From Pseudoalteromonas luteoviolacea H33-S (GTDB taxonomy: Bacteria > Pseudomonadota > Gammaproteobacteria > Enterobacterales > Alteromonadaceae), in the NCBI RefSeq assembly GCF_001625695.1, contig NZ_AUXY01000086.1, positions 1 to 64,000 of the forward strand: a stretch of 64,000 bases of DNA, in the 5' to 3' direction. The notes under the pieces are model-generated. The model was not told where the DNA came from. It did not search any database and was given only the letters and a program-made list of their open reading frames with translations. Each line of letters begins with the position of its first letter. Position 1 is the first letter of the stretch. Both the position numbers and the translations under genes were made by a program. Below are positions 26,176 through 35,515 of this stretch, one piece after another.

Positions 26176-27361
26176 TGGACGTTCCTTGAATGCTGTGGTT
26201 AGGATTTTTGGCTTTGGCCAAGTTTTTTGCTGCAAAGATAACAATCACAGAAGTTGCAGCAATGATGATTGAGATAGAATCAGGGCCTGTGATCACATAC
26301 TGATTTGCTAACCATGCAATAATAGAAAAAATTAACAACTCAGTCGCCCCAACCAGCGCATTGGCTGTACTAGAACGAGACTTGTGAAAGTGGCCAACAT
26401 AGTACATGTAGATTGGAAAGAATCCGCCAAAAATGAAGAGAATCGCGCCATATGCAAGGGTGACCGCGTAAACTGAGTCATGAAAAAACCAAAATGTCAG
26501 TGCGCTTAATGGTAGGGCTGGCCATAAATAGACGACGACTTTTAAATGACCAATTTGCTTTTGCATTATTTTCGCAAGGGATGAACCGACAAGTAAGCCG
26601 CCCATACAGACTGTCATGGCTTGACCAATTTGTTCAGTGGTAAAATTAAATTGATTACGCAATAAAAACGGAAAATAAAGCTGGATGGTCAAATATAAAA
26701 ATGTAGGCGCCCATTTAAGCACCGCCATTGAAGCAAAATAACGGCTGAGAAAGATGTCTTGATATTGCTTTACAAGTGCCGAAGGGCGCAGTGACATAGC
26801 GCTAGATTGCTCTGTGGGAAATACCGCTAAACCAAAGATCATAACGAACCCATAATAAGCGATCAGCGCATATGACATTCCCTGCCAAGAAAAGTGTTCA
26901 GCAAGGGTACCTGCACACAATGGGGTGATAATTGCCACAATACTGGCTGAAATCGCCAAGTTGCCCATAGCGCTATTAAGTTTACTGCCGTTAAATGTGG
27001 CATATAAAATTGCGCGGCTAACAAGCACTGGGGCTGCACTACCAATACCTTGCAATATACGCCCGATCAAAAATGTATTGGGGCTTTCAGCAACAGCACA
27101 CAGTAAAGTGCCCATAATCAAAATAACCTGCCCACCGATAAAAATTGGTCGACTACCATATTTGTCACACAGCGGCCCTGCGATCAGCTGAGACGCGCCT
27201 AAAGAGAGAAAAAAGCTAATGATGATTGCTTGGCTTGCACCTTCTGTAAGCGCTAAATTTTGCGTAATGTCAGGTAAGACAGGCATAAATATTTGACTCG
27301 CCAGCTGAGAGCAAGACAATAAAAAAGCAGCCAATGCAATATACGGATTCAAGATATGCAC
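26144..27361 (-). CDS. MFS drug-resistance transporter (Bcr/CflA type)
   Basis: This 405-residue inner-membrane protein has 12 predicted helices and the MFS loop motif GPLCDKYGSRPIFIGGQ between helices 2 and 3. The sequence QIFMPVLPDITQNL at the start of helix 1 is typical of the Bcr/CflA multidrug group. The start codon appears to be GTG at 27361. Its ribosome binding site is poor, so the start is uncertain. It is co-transcribed with the overlapping GNAT gene and divergent from a LysR regulator 95 bases away. Confidence 0.9.
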   Translation of the reverse strand: MHILNPYIALAAFLLSCSQLASQIFMPVLPDITQNLALTEGASQAIIISFFLSLGASQLIAGPLCDKYGSRPIFIGGQVILIMGTLLCAVAESPNTFLIGRILQGIGSAAPVLVSRAILYATFNGSKLNSAMGNLAISASIVAIITPLCAGTLAEHFSWQGMSYALIAYYGFVMIFGLAVFPTEQSSAMSLRPSALVKQYQDIFLSRYFASMAVLKWAPTFLYLTIQLYFPFLLRNQFNFTTEQIGQAMTVCMGGLLVGSSLAKIMQKQIGHLKVVVYLWPALPLSALTFWFFHDSVYAVTLAYGAILFIFGGFFPIYMYYVGHFHKSRSSTANALVGATELLIFSIIAWLANQYVITGPDSISIIIAATSVIVIFAAKNLAKAKNPNHSIQGTSNAIRNTKTQN

Positions 27362-27456
27362 TCTTCAGGGTTTTACAATGATGCGTACTATATCGCGCTT
27401 TTAATGTCCTAAAAATAAGGTAATAATTAAAAGACTTTTTCTTACTAGGAATTAAT

Positions 27457-28353
27457 ATGGATTGGTTAAGTGCTGTTCGTAGTTTTGTGGTGTTGTCAGA
27501 TATGGGCAGTTTTACAAAAGCCGCGGACGTGATAGGGGTGTCGGCTTCTGCAATGAGTAAGCGCATTGATTGGTTAGAAAAACAGTTAGGCCAGACTTTG
27601 TTTGTGCGCACAACCCGCAAAGTGAGCCTAAATGAAAATGGATTGCGATTTTTATCGTACGCGAGAAATTGGGTTGGCCAATTTGATGACATGCTTGAGC
27701 AAGCACAAGGCAGTGAGTTGGAGCCTCAGGGCACTTTAAAAATAGCCACAACTCAGGCGATTGGCAGTAGTTTATTGATGCCAATCATTGAGACATTTTT
27801 GCAAAAATATAAAGATTTAACCATTCACTTAAATATACTGACGCCTGGCTCACCGCCTGATCTTGAGCATGACCTCGTTATCACGAGTTACTATGAAGAG
27901 TTTGACTCTATGGCACACAAAGGTATTCGCCTTGCCGATTATCAAATGACGTTATTTGGTGCACCGAGTTACCTTTCTCAATGTGCGCAAATTAACTCCA
28001 TTGAAGATCTTGCCCCACATAAAATGCTGCTAAGTAATTATTATCAAAAGAAAGGTGGGATCATTTTAGAAGATGGCAGTTTATTTGACTTCAGCCATTA
28101 TAATTTTGTCTCTGATCATTTAGACGCGCTGATGAAAGCCGCTATTCAAGGAATGGGGCTCATTTTTATCTCACCGCAGTATGTGGCACGGGAGTTAACA
28201 GAAGGTGTTTTGATCCCTGTACTACCTAACTTGAAATCTGAGGTAAAGCAGCTTTGGGCTTATTACCCGAATACGCGCTTTACCCCATATAAAACTAAGC
28301 TATTTATCGAAGAGCTTGAATTGAGCCTTACTCAATTAAAAACGGTAATTTAG
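27457..28353 (+). CDS. LysR-family transcriptional regulator
   Basis: This 298-residue LysR protein has an N-terminal winged helix-turn-helix (WLSAVRSFVVLSDMGSFTKAA, then SASAMSKRIDWLEKQLG, TRKVSLNENG). An effector domain follows from about residue 90. It is divergent from the MFS/GNAT operon and is its presumptive regulator. Its last 18 bases overlap the end of the convergent outer-membrane protein gene. Confidence 0.93.
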   Translation: MDWLSAVRSFVVLSDMGSFTKAADVIGVSASAMSKRIDWLEKQLGQTLFVRTTRKVSLNENGLRFLSYARNWVGQFDDMLEQAQGSELEPQGTLKIATTQAIGSSLLMPIIETFLQKYKDLTIHLNILTPGSPPDLEHDLVITSYYEEFDSMAHKGIRLADYQMTLFGAPSYLSQCAQINSIEDLAPHKMLLSNYYQKKGGIILEDGSLFDFSHYNFVSDHLDALMKAAIQGMGLIFISPQYVARELTEGVLIPVLPNLKSEVKQLWAYYPNTRFTPYKTKLFIEELELSLTQLKTVI

Positions 28354-28941
28354 CCCCGCACTTAACTGAAATTGGTTTAAGACATCGCCATCGAAGTGCC
28401 AGATACAATTGTCTTGTGTTTGCGGATCATCATCGCAGATAACATGAGATGTATTTTTCACAATCGTGGCCATCCATCTTAATTCAGTATAGGCATGAAA
28501 TCCTGCGCCAATATTATAATCAAGGCCGGTAAATAGACCTGATGCAAAAAAGTCATCGGCCTCAGCAAAGTTTGGTGTAACACGGTTTACGCCAATATGG
28601 GCACCCACATAGCTAGATAAGTTATCGTAGATTGGGATCTCAATCGCACTTTGAAATAGCAAGTATTCCATATCGACCTTCGCAACCTCATTGTCTGCAA
28701 ACTCTGTTTCATTAAAGCTATAAAAGAAGCCATAGCGCGTATTATTGACTACTCTGTCGGCGGAAACGCCAAAATGGCTGCTGTCCTCAAGATCAACTTT
28801 AAATTCTTTGGTTGTTTGTAAGTCATGATTCGTTGAGTAACCGCCAAATGCAGATATCGCAAAACCGGTGTCTGCTGCGTGAGTAAAGTGACTTGCACTG
28901 AATAAGCCTAGAGTCGTAATGATGCCAAATAGTGTTTTCAT
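28336..28941 (-). CDS. Outer-membrane beta-barrel protein
   Basis: This 201-residue protein has a signal peptide (cleavage near THAAD, about 22). Alternating amphipathic strands suggest an eight-stranded barrel, ending in the classical C-terminal aromatic signature (QLSAGLNYRF). One Cys pair (VICDDDPQTQDNC) lies in a predicted outer loop. The function is unknown; porin-like or OmpW/OmpX-like proteins are alternatives. The ATG at 28941 has AAGGA six bases upstream. Its 3' end overlaps the LysR gene by 18 bases. Confidence 0.8.
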   Translation of the reverse strand: MKTLFGIITTLGLFSASHFTHAADTGFAISAFGGYSTNHDLQTTKEFKVDLEDSSHFGVSADRVVNNTRYGFFYSFNETEFADNEVAKVDMEYLLFQSAIEIPIYDNLSSYVGAHIGVNRVTPNFAEADDFFASGLFTGLDYNIGAGFHAYTELRWMATIVKNTSHVICDDDPQTQDNCIWHFDGDVLNQFQLSAGLNYRF

Positions 28942-29030
28942 ACATAATCCTTTTTGCGAAGTTAGCACTATTTTGGCATAAATTTTTGTATGAAGGGAGA
29001 GAATTAAAAATAAACAAGTATGTGTAATTT

Positions 29031-29067
29031 AGGTTGCAGCTAGCGAATTAACAGATAGCTGCAACCT
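29031..29067. repeat. 12-base perfect inverted repeat downstream of the Rhs-tailed gene
   Basis: AGGTTGCAGCTA (29031-29042) and TAGCTGCAACCT (29056-29067) with a 13-base spacer lie 41 bases past the stop of the 1081-residue gene. No T-run follows on either strand. It may be a Rho-assisted terminator or a recombination-type site; I cannot decide. Confidence 0.6.
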
Positions 29068-29108
29068 GTAATGGTTTAAGTTAATAAAATAGAACGTTGT
29101 ACATCAAA

Positions 29109-32100
29109 TTACTTATTAGTTCGCTCCATTGTCGACTCAGCAACAGGGCTGCCAAGTAAGTCAGTGTGAATAAAAATGACTTGCTTTGTTTTTGGTTCTT
29201 TTAAGATATTAAAGTCGAGCTCTATCGTGTTACTCCATGGGTAACACTGATTATTAATATCACACGCTCTTGCTTTTACAGCTACAATCCCAGTCTCTTG
29301 AGTGGTAATTGTCTGTGACTGTTGTGAAAGTTGAGGAGATACGTGATAAGGAAGCCAGATAAGTGGTTCTGATCTTGAAGCGCACTCTTGGCCACAGTGC
29401 GCGGTCATAACCTCCAAATATGCTAGTGAGGGTTCCATAAGCTTACACCAGCTAAACTCTGCTTTAGAGTTTGTTTTTGATAGCTTAGGAATTGTAGTGC
29501 AACCTGGTTGAATGTAGTCAATCACAAGTTTCGTTTTTGCACTACAATCACCATTGATCGTACATGCTTCAACAAATAACGTGTGTGCACTTAACTCACT
29601 GAATGTGTACTGCCATTGTTGCTTTTGTAGATTGCGAGGGGCATCTCCTAGGGGCACAACTTGATTGTATTTATCAAGGGTATACAAGTTATACCTTAAT
29701 GAATCAATGAACGCTTTAGAGTAGTGAGATGGCATTTGCCATTGCAACGTGGCGGTGTCTCCGAGGCTCCAATACTTACCTATTTCTGTTGAGAATTCGA
29801 ATTGAATAGGGGGTTGTAATATTAAAAAGTCATCATCTACGACATGTACAGCGAGCGTTTTTGAATCATATGTTGCGCAGCCACCTTGTTTTGTACAGGT
29901 GCGAATAGCAAAAAGATAAACGCCTGAATGTGCAAATGTATAATCAAACTGTGTGTAAGGGTAATCGGTTTTCAGTGGCACAAAGCTGCTTGATTGTGCT
30001 CCTTCAGTATTCGCCAGTAAAGAGATATTAAATGTAACCTCCTGAGAAAAAGAAGTATTCATTGTCCAAGATAGCGTCAACGAACTTCCTTTTAATACAA
30101 CTAGTTGGTCAGAATCTTCACCTCCCCATGCAAATATCGGAGAGACTTCAATATGTTCAGGAGCTGGGGGCGGGCCTTGTTCAACATTAAATGACAACTG
30201 ACTTTTAGGTCCACAGATTGTATTGCGTGTACAAGCTTGCATCTCCATGTGATAGAGCCCAGGTTCTGTCAGCAGATATTTGTTCAGTACATGATGGTTA
30301 TCATGCTGTTGCCCAGAAATTAAGATTGGTTTCAATGGCTCAGTGGTATTCGGTAGCGTTAAATATAACTTGTACGTAAGCTGAGTTTCACTGGGCATGC
30401 CTTGTATAGTCGGTTTGCTCCACTGAACAGATGCGCGGCCATGTGTTTTTATAGCGCTTGAGATAGATAAGTTTCTTACTTCCCCTACATTTGGAGTGAC
30501 AATAGTTGGTGTTGTTGGCAGATGCACGTTAACTGACTTAACTGCCATACTGCCAAGTTGCTGAAAGTAGCTATAGGGAGTGACGGCAAATGTATAAGTA
30601 CCACTTTGACTTACGGGCAGTACAGTTTCATTTTTGGCAAATACAACTTCATCACGCCAACGCTTTGCCCAGACATATCCTGGAGGGATAAGTCGAGTGG
30701 TGCTCTGTCCATTTATGGTCTGGAAAATGGTGTAACCAAAAGCACCAGGTATCGTGGGCCATTTGAGCTGAATTGTTTGGGATGTCGCGTCATATCTTGT
30801 CTGTATTTGCTGAGGGTCAATAGAGTTTAACTGATACAAAATTGATGATGTATCATAAAAATATCCACTTGTCGGGCAGCCAACGATCCCTTCACAGCGC
30901 AGTCTAAACTGATATCTATTTGCGGGTAAAAATGAAATATCATACACCTGTCGTGTACTCATACCGCCATAGTAAAATGTTTGCCACGTGTTTTGACCGT
31001 AAGGACTATATTCTATGTGGTACTGATGATGTTCATCACCAAAGGGAGTCCACCCCATTTCGATATTTTGACCTAAGTTGACAGCGGACACCGAAAATGT
31101 AGGTTGGGCTTGGGCCAATGCGGCACCTTCATAAAGTTGAATATCATCCAGCTGAATCTCAGCATGCTCACCTAATAGGCGTACTTCGAATGAAATATAT
31201 CGCGTCCGCTTGGTGCTATCTAGCCAAAGTGATTCCCTGAAATTAATCACTTTATCGCCAGCCTCTGAAATAACCAATTCACTGCCTTTAACTCGATGAT
31301 TACTGTTGTAATAGGCAATTGGCGTTATACTGACTTTACTATTGGGTGATAAATGGCTAACTCGTAATTTACCTGTTATTGAGATGCCACTTAAATATTC
31401 ACCTCCAAGGTCTCCAAACACACCGTGCCAGCCATAAATGTGGTTATAATGAGCAAACCCCCAGTCTTTTATATTTAAGTTTAAGTAATTCGGTTCTTCA
31501 CTGTTTATGGGGGTGAGCGTTCTGACCGTGATGTCACCAAATTTTTCATCCATATTGAGAATAGTATAGCCATTTTCAAAGCCTGACTGTGCAATCAGTG
31601 GCTTTAGGCTGGCAATGTTTATCTTTATTGGAGATGATGTTTTATATTTTCCACATTGATTTTCAAAGCACTCTTTAACACGGTAAATAAGCTGTTTATT
31701 GATATCATTAGGTATATAAAAGTGTGCATCATTATCAAGAAGCAAAGATGTTGTATCTTGCTCATGTTGACTACCTACCTGAGCATTAATACCGTTATAG
31801 TGCTCTTTTAAATGATTAGGTGTATTAACAAATGCTCTGTGAGGCACAATTGGAAGCCAAGTCGTGCCTCCATCATCACTTTGCTCTAGTAAGTATTTGC
31901 TATCGTTAGATAGGCTTTCCCAACTAATGTGCATAATTTGTGTGTCATAGTCGTAACTTGCATGTAGGTAATTGGGCGTGTTAACAACTAAAATCTCTTT
32001 CTCAAAGACACTAGTGTTCGTGCATTTTATAGGCTCGTCACATATTAAACTAACGGTATACTTCCCTGAAGTTAGTTCCAATTTTTGTTTGAAATACAGA

Positions 32101-32354
32101 TTGTTTCCTGAATAGAGAGTTTGAGATTGAAGGCTATTATTGTTTCTAATTATCAGGCTATACTCATTATTTTCATTTTCATCATGCCACCGAATATCTA
32201 ATTCTCCGTTGTGTATTATTTCATCAGTAAGGATTTTTGATTCAGATACATTATTAGTTAAGTAATATGAAATAACAGGCGTGTTTTTTATATTTGCTAA
32301 AATGTTGAATGGTGCTGCTATTAGTGCTGTGAAAATAAGGAACCTATAAATCAT
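29109..32354 (-). CDS. Large secreted Fn3-like protein ending in an Rhs/YD motif
   Basis: This 1081-residue protein has a signal peptide (about 1-21) and several fibronectin III-like domains (for example ILHxSWESLSNDSKYLLEQS-type strands and repeated YHIEYSP, YKLYLTLP, YNLYTLDK). A jelly-roll-like insert lies around residues 255-410. Each Fn3 unit carries paired Cys of the form C...C.T. The last 20 or so residues contain VIFIHTDLLGSPVAEST, the consensus that opens the core repeat of many Rhs/YD proteins, and then stop. It is therefore either the N-terminal part of a split Rhs protein or a naturally tailed variant. No Rhs core or toxin follows. Confidence 0.72.
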   Translation of the reverse strand: MIYRFLIFTALIAAPFNILANIKNTPVISYYLTNNVSESKILTDEIIHNGELDIRWHDENENNEYSLIIRNNNSLQSQTLYSGNNLYFKQKLELTSGKYTVSLICDEPIKCTNTSVFEKEILVVNTPNYLHASYDYDTQIMHISWESLSNDSKYLLEQSDDGGTTWLPIVPHRAFVNTPNHLKEHYNGINAQVGSQHEQDTTSLLLDNDAHFYIPNDINKQLIYRVKECFENQCGKYKTSSPIKINIASLKPLIAQSGFENGYTILNMDEKFGDITVRTLTPINSEEPNYLNLNIKDWGFAHYNHIYGWHGVFGDLGGEYLSGISITGKLRVSHLSPNSKVSITPIAYYNSNHRVKGSELVISEAGDKVINFRESLWLDSTKRTRYISFEVRLLGEHAEIQLDDIQLYEGAALAQAQPTFSVSAVNLGQNIEMGWTPFGDEHHQYHIEYSPYGQNTWQTFYYGGMSTRQVYDISFLPANRYQFRLRCEGIVGCPTSGYFYDTSSILYQLNSIDPQQIQTRYDATSQTIQLKWPTIPGAFGYTIFQTINGQSTTRLIPPGYVWAKRWRDEVVFAKNETVLPVSQSGTYTFAVTPYSYFQQLGSMAVKSVNVHLPTTPTIVTPNVGEVRNLSISSAIKTHGRASVQWSKPTIQGMPSETQLTYKLYLTLPNTTEPLKPILISGQQHDNHHVLNKYLLTEPGLYHMEMQACTRNTICGPKSQLSFNVEQGPPPAPEHIEVSPIFAWGGEDSDQLVVLKGSSLTLSWTMNTSFSQEVTFNISLLANTEGAQSSSFVPLKTDYPYTQFDYTFAHSGVYLFAIRTCTKQGGCATYDSKTLAVHVVDDDFLILQPPIQFEFSTEIGKYWSLGDTATLQWQMPSHYSKAFIDSLRYNLYTLDKYNQVVPLGDAPRNLQKQQWQYTFSELSAHTLFVEACTINGDCSAKTKLVIDYIQPGCTTIPKLSKTNSKAEFSWCKLMEPSLAYLEVMTAHCGQECASRSEPLIWLPYHVSPQLSQQSQTITTQETGIVAVKARACDINNQCYPWSNTIELDFNILKEPKTKQVIFIHTDLLGSPVAESTMERTNK

Positions 32355-32386
32355 ATTTTCTTTTTTAATCCCTACTTGAAATAGTG

Positions 32387-32396
32387 CCTAGCTAGG
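32387..32396. promoter_or_regulatory. Short palindrome in divergent gap
   Basis: CCTAGCTAGG is a perfect 10-base palindrome between the divergent 1081-residue gene and the secreted-protein pair. It is a possible operator, but short enough to be chance. Confidence 0.25.
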
Positions 32397-32465
32397 AGGT
32401 GCTGTATTATCTTTTGTTATTATGGCATTATTGCGGTGGTTTTAATATTTAAAATGTGAATTCGG

Positions 32466-33221
32466 ATGAAAATAATGAGAAGTTTTTTATGTCTACTGTT
32501 TTCTATATTCAGTATACATGTATTTTCAGCTGCGCAAATTATTCAGTTGAATGTGAGTGACAATAATGTACGTTTTGCTATAGATGAAGAGAAAACGCAT
32601 ACCCTTCCTAGTTGTGCTCACGCATCGAAGCGTAATGAATATAGTTTTTCGTTAAATAATGAGCAAGGCCGGGCGATGTACTCTATGTTGATCACCGCAT
32701 TGGCTGGGGAATTACCGATTAGTGTTGAAAGTGCCAATGACTGCCTTGCAATTGTTAATGTAGAACGAGCAAAGGGCGTATCGGTGGCGGTAAAGCCGGC
32801 ACTCTCAGATGGCTATAAGGGGGTGAGTATGCTTTATAAGGGAGATGGCATAACCAAAATCGGACGCATAGAAGGCTTTGCCAGTGATGATAGATACTTG
32901 TATATCGCTCCGCTTTCAGAGGGGCAAGATTTTTCTATGTACTATAGGCGGGATGTGTACACAGACCTAGTTTATTTTCTGGAAGAAAACTGCCTAGGTG
33001 CTGGCTATGTAAGTACTAAACACAAGTATGCATCTTTCCCATTTTATCAAGATAGAGCGATGTTTACGCCGAATAAAGAGAGCCTCAAAAGGCGTCAAGT
33101 GAAGTCTCACGCAACGAGAGCAGGGTGTACCAACATTTCTTTTTTAAAAGATGTATATGAGTTGACACCTGCGGTTCACCCTGTATGTGGCAGTAAGCAT
33201 TGCATCATTCGAGATGAATAA
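32466..33221 (+). CDS. Secreted protein, first of a paralogous pair
   Basis: This 251-residue protein has a signal peptide (cleavage near FSAAQ). The first about 110 mature residues resemble the whole of the next protein: strands IIQLNVSDNNVRFAI, a Cys (LPSCAH), then ...SANDCLAIVNVERAKGVSV. The remaining about 140 residues are unique, with further Cys residues (EENCLGAGY, RAGCTN, PVCGSKHC) suggesting disulphides. No known family is recognised. The ATG at 32475 is an alternative start. It is co-transcribed with the paralogue and divergent from the Rhs-tailed gene. Confidence 0.65.
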   Translation: MKIMRSFLCLLFSIFSIHVFSAAQIIQLNVSDNNVRFAIDEEKTHTLPSCAHASKRNEYSFSLNNEQGRAMYSMLITALAGELPISVESANDCLAIVNVERAKGVSVAVKPALSDGYKGVSMLYKGDGITKIGRIEGFASDDRYLYIAPLSEGQDFSMYYRRDVYTDLVYFLEENCLGAGYVSTKHKYASFPFYQDRAMFTPNKESLKRRQVKSHATRAGCTNISFLKDVYELTPAVHPVCGSKHCIIRDE

Positions 33222-33566
33222 ATGAAGACAATTTATCAACAAACTGTATTTGGTATACTGGTGATATTCAATCTATTTGCCTCAACGAGCGTACAGGCGA
33301 AAGGGGTAATCACAGATATTGAAGTAAAATCGGGTATCGCTTATTTTCAGCTTTCTACATTGAAAAATTCAGTTGCTACCTGTGTCAGCGAAGATCATAA
33401 ACAATTGTGGTCAGTGGATGTGACTGCAAACTCTAATCAAGGTACATATTTGATGCTGCTCAGTGCGGTTAATAGTGCACTGACGTTGGAGGTTACCTCA
33501 GCACAAGATTGCCGATTAGCTCCAGGTATTGAAAGGGTAAAGTCTATCACGGTAGTGACACCGTAA
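33222..33566 (+). CDS. Secreted protein, second of a paralogous pair
   Basis: This 114-residue protein has a signal peptide (cleavage near VQAKG, about 26) and one small domain matching the N-terminal half of the preceding protein. The shared pattern is V.DIEVK...AYFQL, a Cys (VATCVS), ..LLSAVN..L...V.SAQDC....GIERVKSI.V. The two Cys residues align with two in the paralogue and could form one disulphide. The ATG follows the previous stop directly, so translation is coupled. The function is unknown. Confidence 0.65.
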   Translation: MKTIYQQTVFGILVIFNLFASTSVQAKGVITDIEVKSGIAYFQLSTLKNSVATCVSEDHKQLWSVDVTANSNQGTYLMLLSAVNSALTLEVTSAQDCRLAPGIERVKSITVVTP

Positions 33567-33931
33567 TTGGTTAAGAAAATTGCACTATTAAATAGTCACT
33601 GTTATACAAGATGGTGTTACACAACCTTTCTAATAAGTGAGGGGTTTGTGTGCCAAGTGTTAATAATGTGAGTTTTGTTCTTGTTTCTCTATGTTTGGTG
33701 AAGTGATATAAATACTTCCCATAGGGGGGAAATCGTGATGAAGGGGATATCAAACTTTGAGAGAAACTATAAATCCACTTTGCACTTTGGGAGCCTAGTC
33801 TCACTGCAGTGAACATTAATAAACGTTATCATTGCTCGCTTGTGAATGCATTCATGCGAAGTGCAAAGTCGGGATTAGACTAAAGTGTGAAAAATCATAT
33901 CTGAATTGGTTAATCACACTTTGGTGGGCGT
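33567..33931. other. Intergenic region between convergent genes
   Basis: About 365 bases without a supported gene. It contains an inverted repeat (AAAGTGTGA 33882-33890 and TCACACTTT 33914-33922, 23-base spacer) just past the stop of the minus-strand cytochrome gene, and a GAATGCATTC palindrome near 33843. Neither has a T-run. Confidence 0.45.
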
Positions 33932-35515
33932 TTAGTTTATTGTATTTTGTGGTGCACAATATTTATCTTGGTTTTTCCAGTGCGCATCGTCAAAAATAAA
34001 CATAAAGTCAGATGTGCGCAGACCAAAAACCGCCTTTTTTAAGCTGGTATCACATTTGACTGCAATGCCGCCTTTGGCATGACAATTCATGCATGAAGAG
34101 CTGTTATAAATTGGCTTTTTTTGGCCTTCAACTTGTTCATTGCCTATTTGCAAGAAGGTTTCCAGCACCTCATTGGTTAAGTAAACAGGGTGTGGGTGAT
34201 TGCCCGAATAATTCTCGAGTTCCACTTGTTTAGAGGTGCTTACTTTGCCGGTATTATCGGTAAGTGGTTCACTTCTGTCTGTTGTGAACTGAGTGCCAAT
34301 CAATTGATAAAACTGTAAAACGGAGTTTTCAGCTGTCAGCGCTTCAACGACATGTTCATTCACTTGTCTTGTGATAGGGCTAATGGCGTCAATACGGGTA
34401 ACTTGCGTTTTCGATTGTCCGTTATCAGCATTGTTCACAGGGCAAGTTGGGCAGTTTCTATCATAGAATGAGGGCGTTAACCCATCGATATTACTCTTAT
34501 GTGAAAAGGTCGAATAAACCCAATTTTTTGAGCTGCCCGTTTTTTGAATAATGTGAAACCCAACAACGCCCATATATTTATTCGTGACAGTGTAAGGGCT
34601 ACTTTGGCCGGATACAAAATCCTTATACTCTCTGACAGGCAATAATCGGGTGATGTATTTGCTTTTATCATCACCAGACTCGAGTACTTTCCAAGCCACT
34701 TTGATTTCAATGGCCATACCTGGCGTAGTGGAAGACCAGTCAAATTGTGTGAGGTCTTGTATTTTATCACATTGTGTTTGAGACGGATCTTTACATGCCA
34801 AAAAGCCAATGGTATTTACTGTTATACAAGCATCATTGTCGATGTCGTTGTCATTTTTACATGCCCAAGCACGCTTATTGGCATAGTCAATTTGACCATC
34901 CAAGTTATAGAATGATTTCTTTTTAATAAACTCGAATAGGTAAGGGCTGACAAATTTTTGGTAGTAAACGGGGTTATTGGATTGATCGATTAAAATTGCA
35001 TCTTTGTATGGCATGTGCGGTGGGGCAACCTGTTCAACTAACCTAAGTGGCTCGATGAGCGATGCGTTGTTGTTAAACTGCCAGTCGACAGGCGTTGCAC
35101 CTTGTTCAAGAAAAATTGTGTCGGTTTCTCGCCAATTTAACCAAACAGGGTTGCCACAATTGGCGTCTTTATCGCAGCGACCCAAGTTATTCTGTGTTAT
35201 CTCGTAATGATTATTTACCTCCCTGTTCAGCGCAATGAACTGTAGCCATGAAAACAAGTTGTAGCGATTGGTGAGGTAATCTATTTTTGCTTGATAGTCG
35301 CTGCCTGACGAGGATATTGGCTTTAAATCTTCGCACACATTTTTGTTATATGCGTCTAGAGGGTAGTACTCAAGTTGTGTCATCCCTTTGGGCAGCAATG
35401 GCACATCATCCACCTTGCACTTGTCTGTTGCTAGCCAATCCGGGTACGTTGCATAGGTTGCATCTGTAGCTTGGGCACCAAAAGCCATCGCCATTGCGAG
35501 ATAGATTGCTCTCAT
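33932..35515 (-). CDS. Secreted mono-heme cytochrome c-like protein
   Basis: This 527-residue exported protein has a signal peptide (about 1-16) and a single CMNCH heme-binding motif at residues 475-479. Other conserved-looking stretches are NLFSWLQFIALNRE, PVWLNWRETDTIFLEQ and YMGVVGFHIIQKTG. I recall a poorly described family of large mono-heme proteins with this layout, but I cannot name it. It is the last gene of an operon headed by a Ser/Thr kinase. Its ATG overlaps the previous stop by four bases. It might be a redox enzyme or electron donor acting outside the membrane. Confidence 0.75.
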   Translation of the reverse strand: MRAIYLAMAMAFGAQATDATYATYPDWLATDKCKVDDVPLLPKGMTQLEYYPLDAYNKNVCEDLKPISSSGSDYQAKIDYLTNRYNLFSWLQFIALNREVNNHYEITQNNLGRCDKDANCGNPVWLNWRETDTIFLEQGATPVDWQFNNNASLIEPLRLVEQVAPPHMPYKDAILIDQSNNPVYYQKFVSPYLFEFIKKKSFYNLDGQIDYANKRAWACKNDNDIDNDACITVNTIGFLACKDPSQTQCDKIQDLTQFDWSSTTPGMAIEIKVAWKVLESGDDKSKYITRLLPVREYKDFVSGQSSPYTVTNKYMGVVGFHIIQKTGSSKNWVYSTFSHKSNIDGLTPSFYDRNCPTCPVNNADNGQSKTQVTRIDAISPITRQVNEHVVEALTAENSVLQFYQLIGTQFTTDRSEPLTDNTGKVSTSKQVELENYSGNHPHPVYLTNEVLETFLQIGNEQVEGQKKPIYNSSSCMNCHAKGGIAVKCDTSLKKAVFGLRTSDFMFIFDDAHWKNQDKYCAPQNTIN

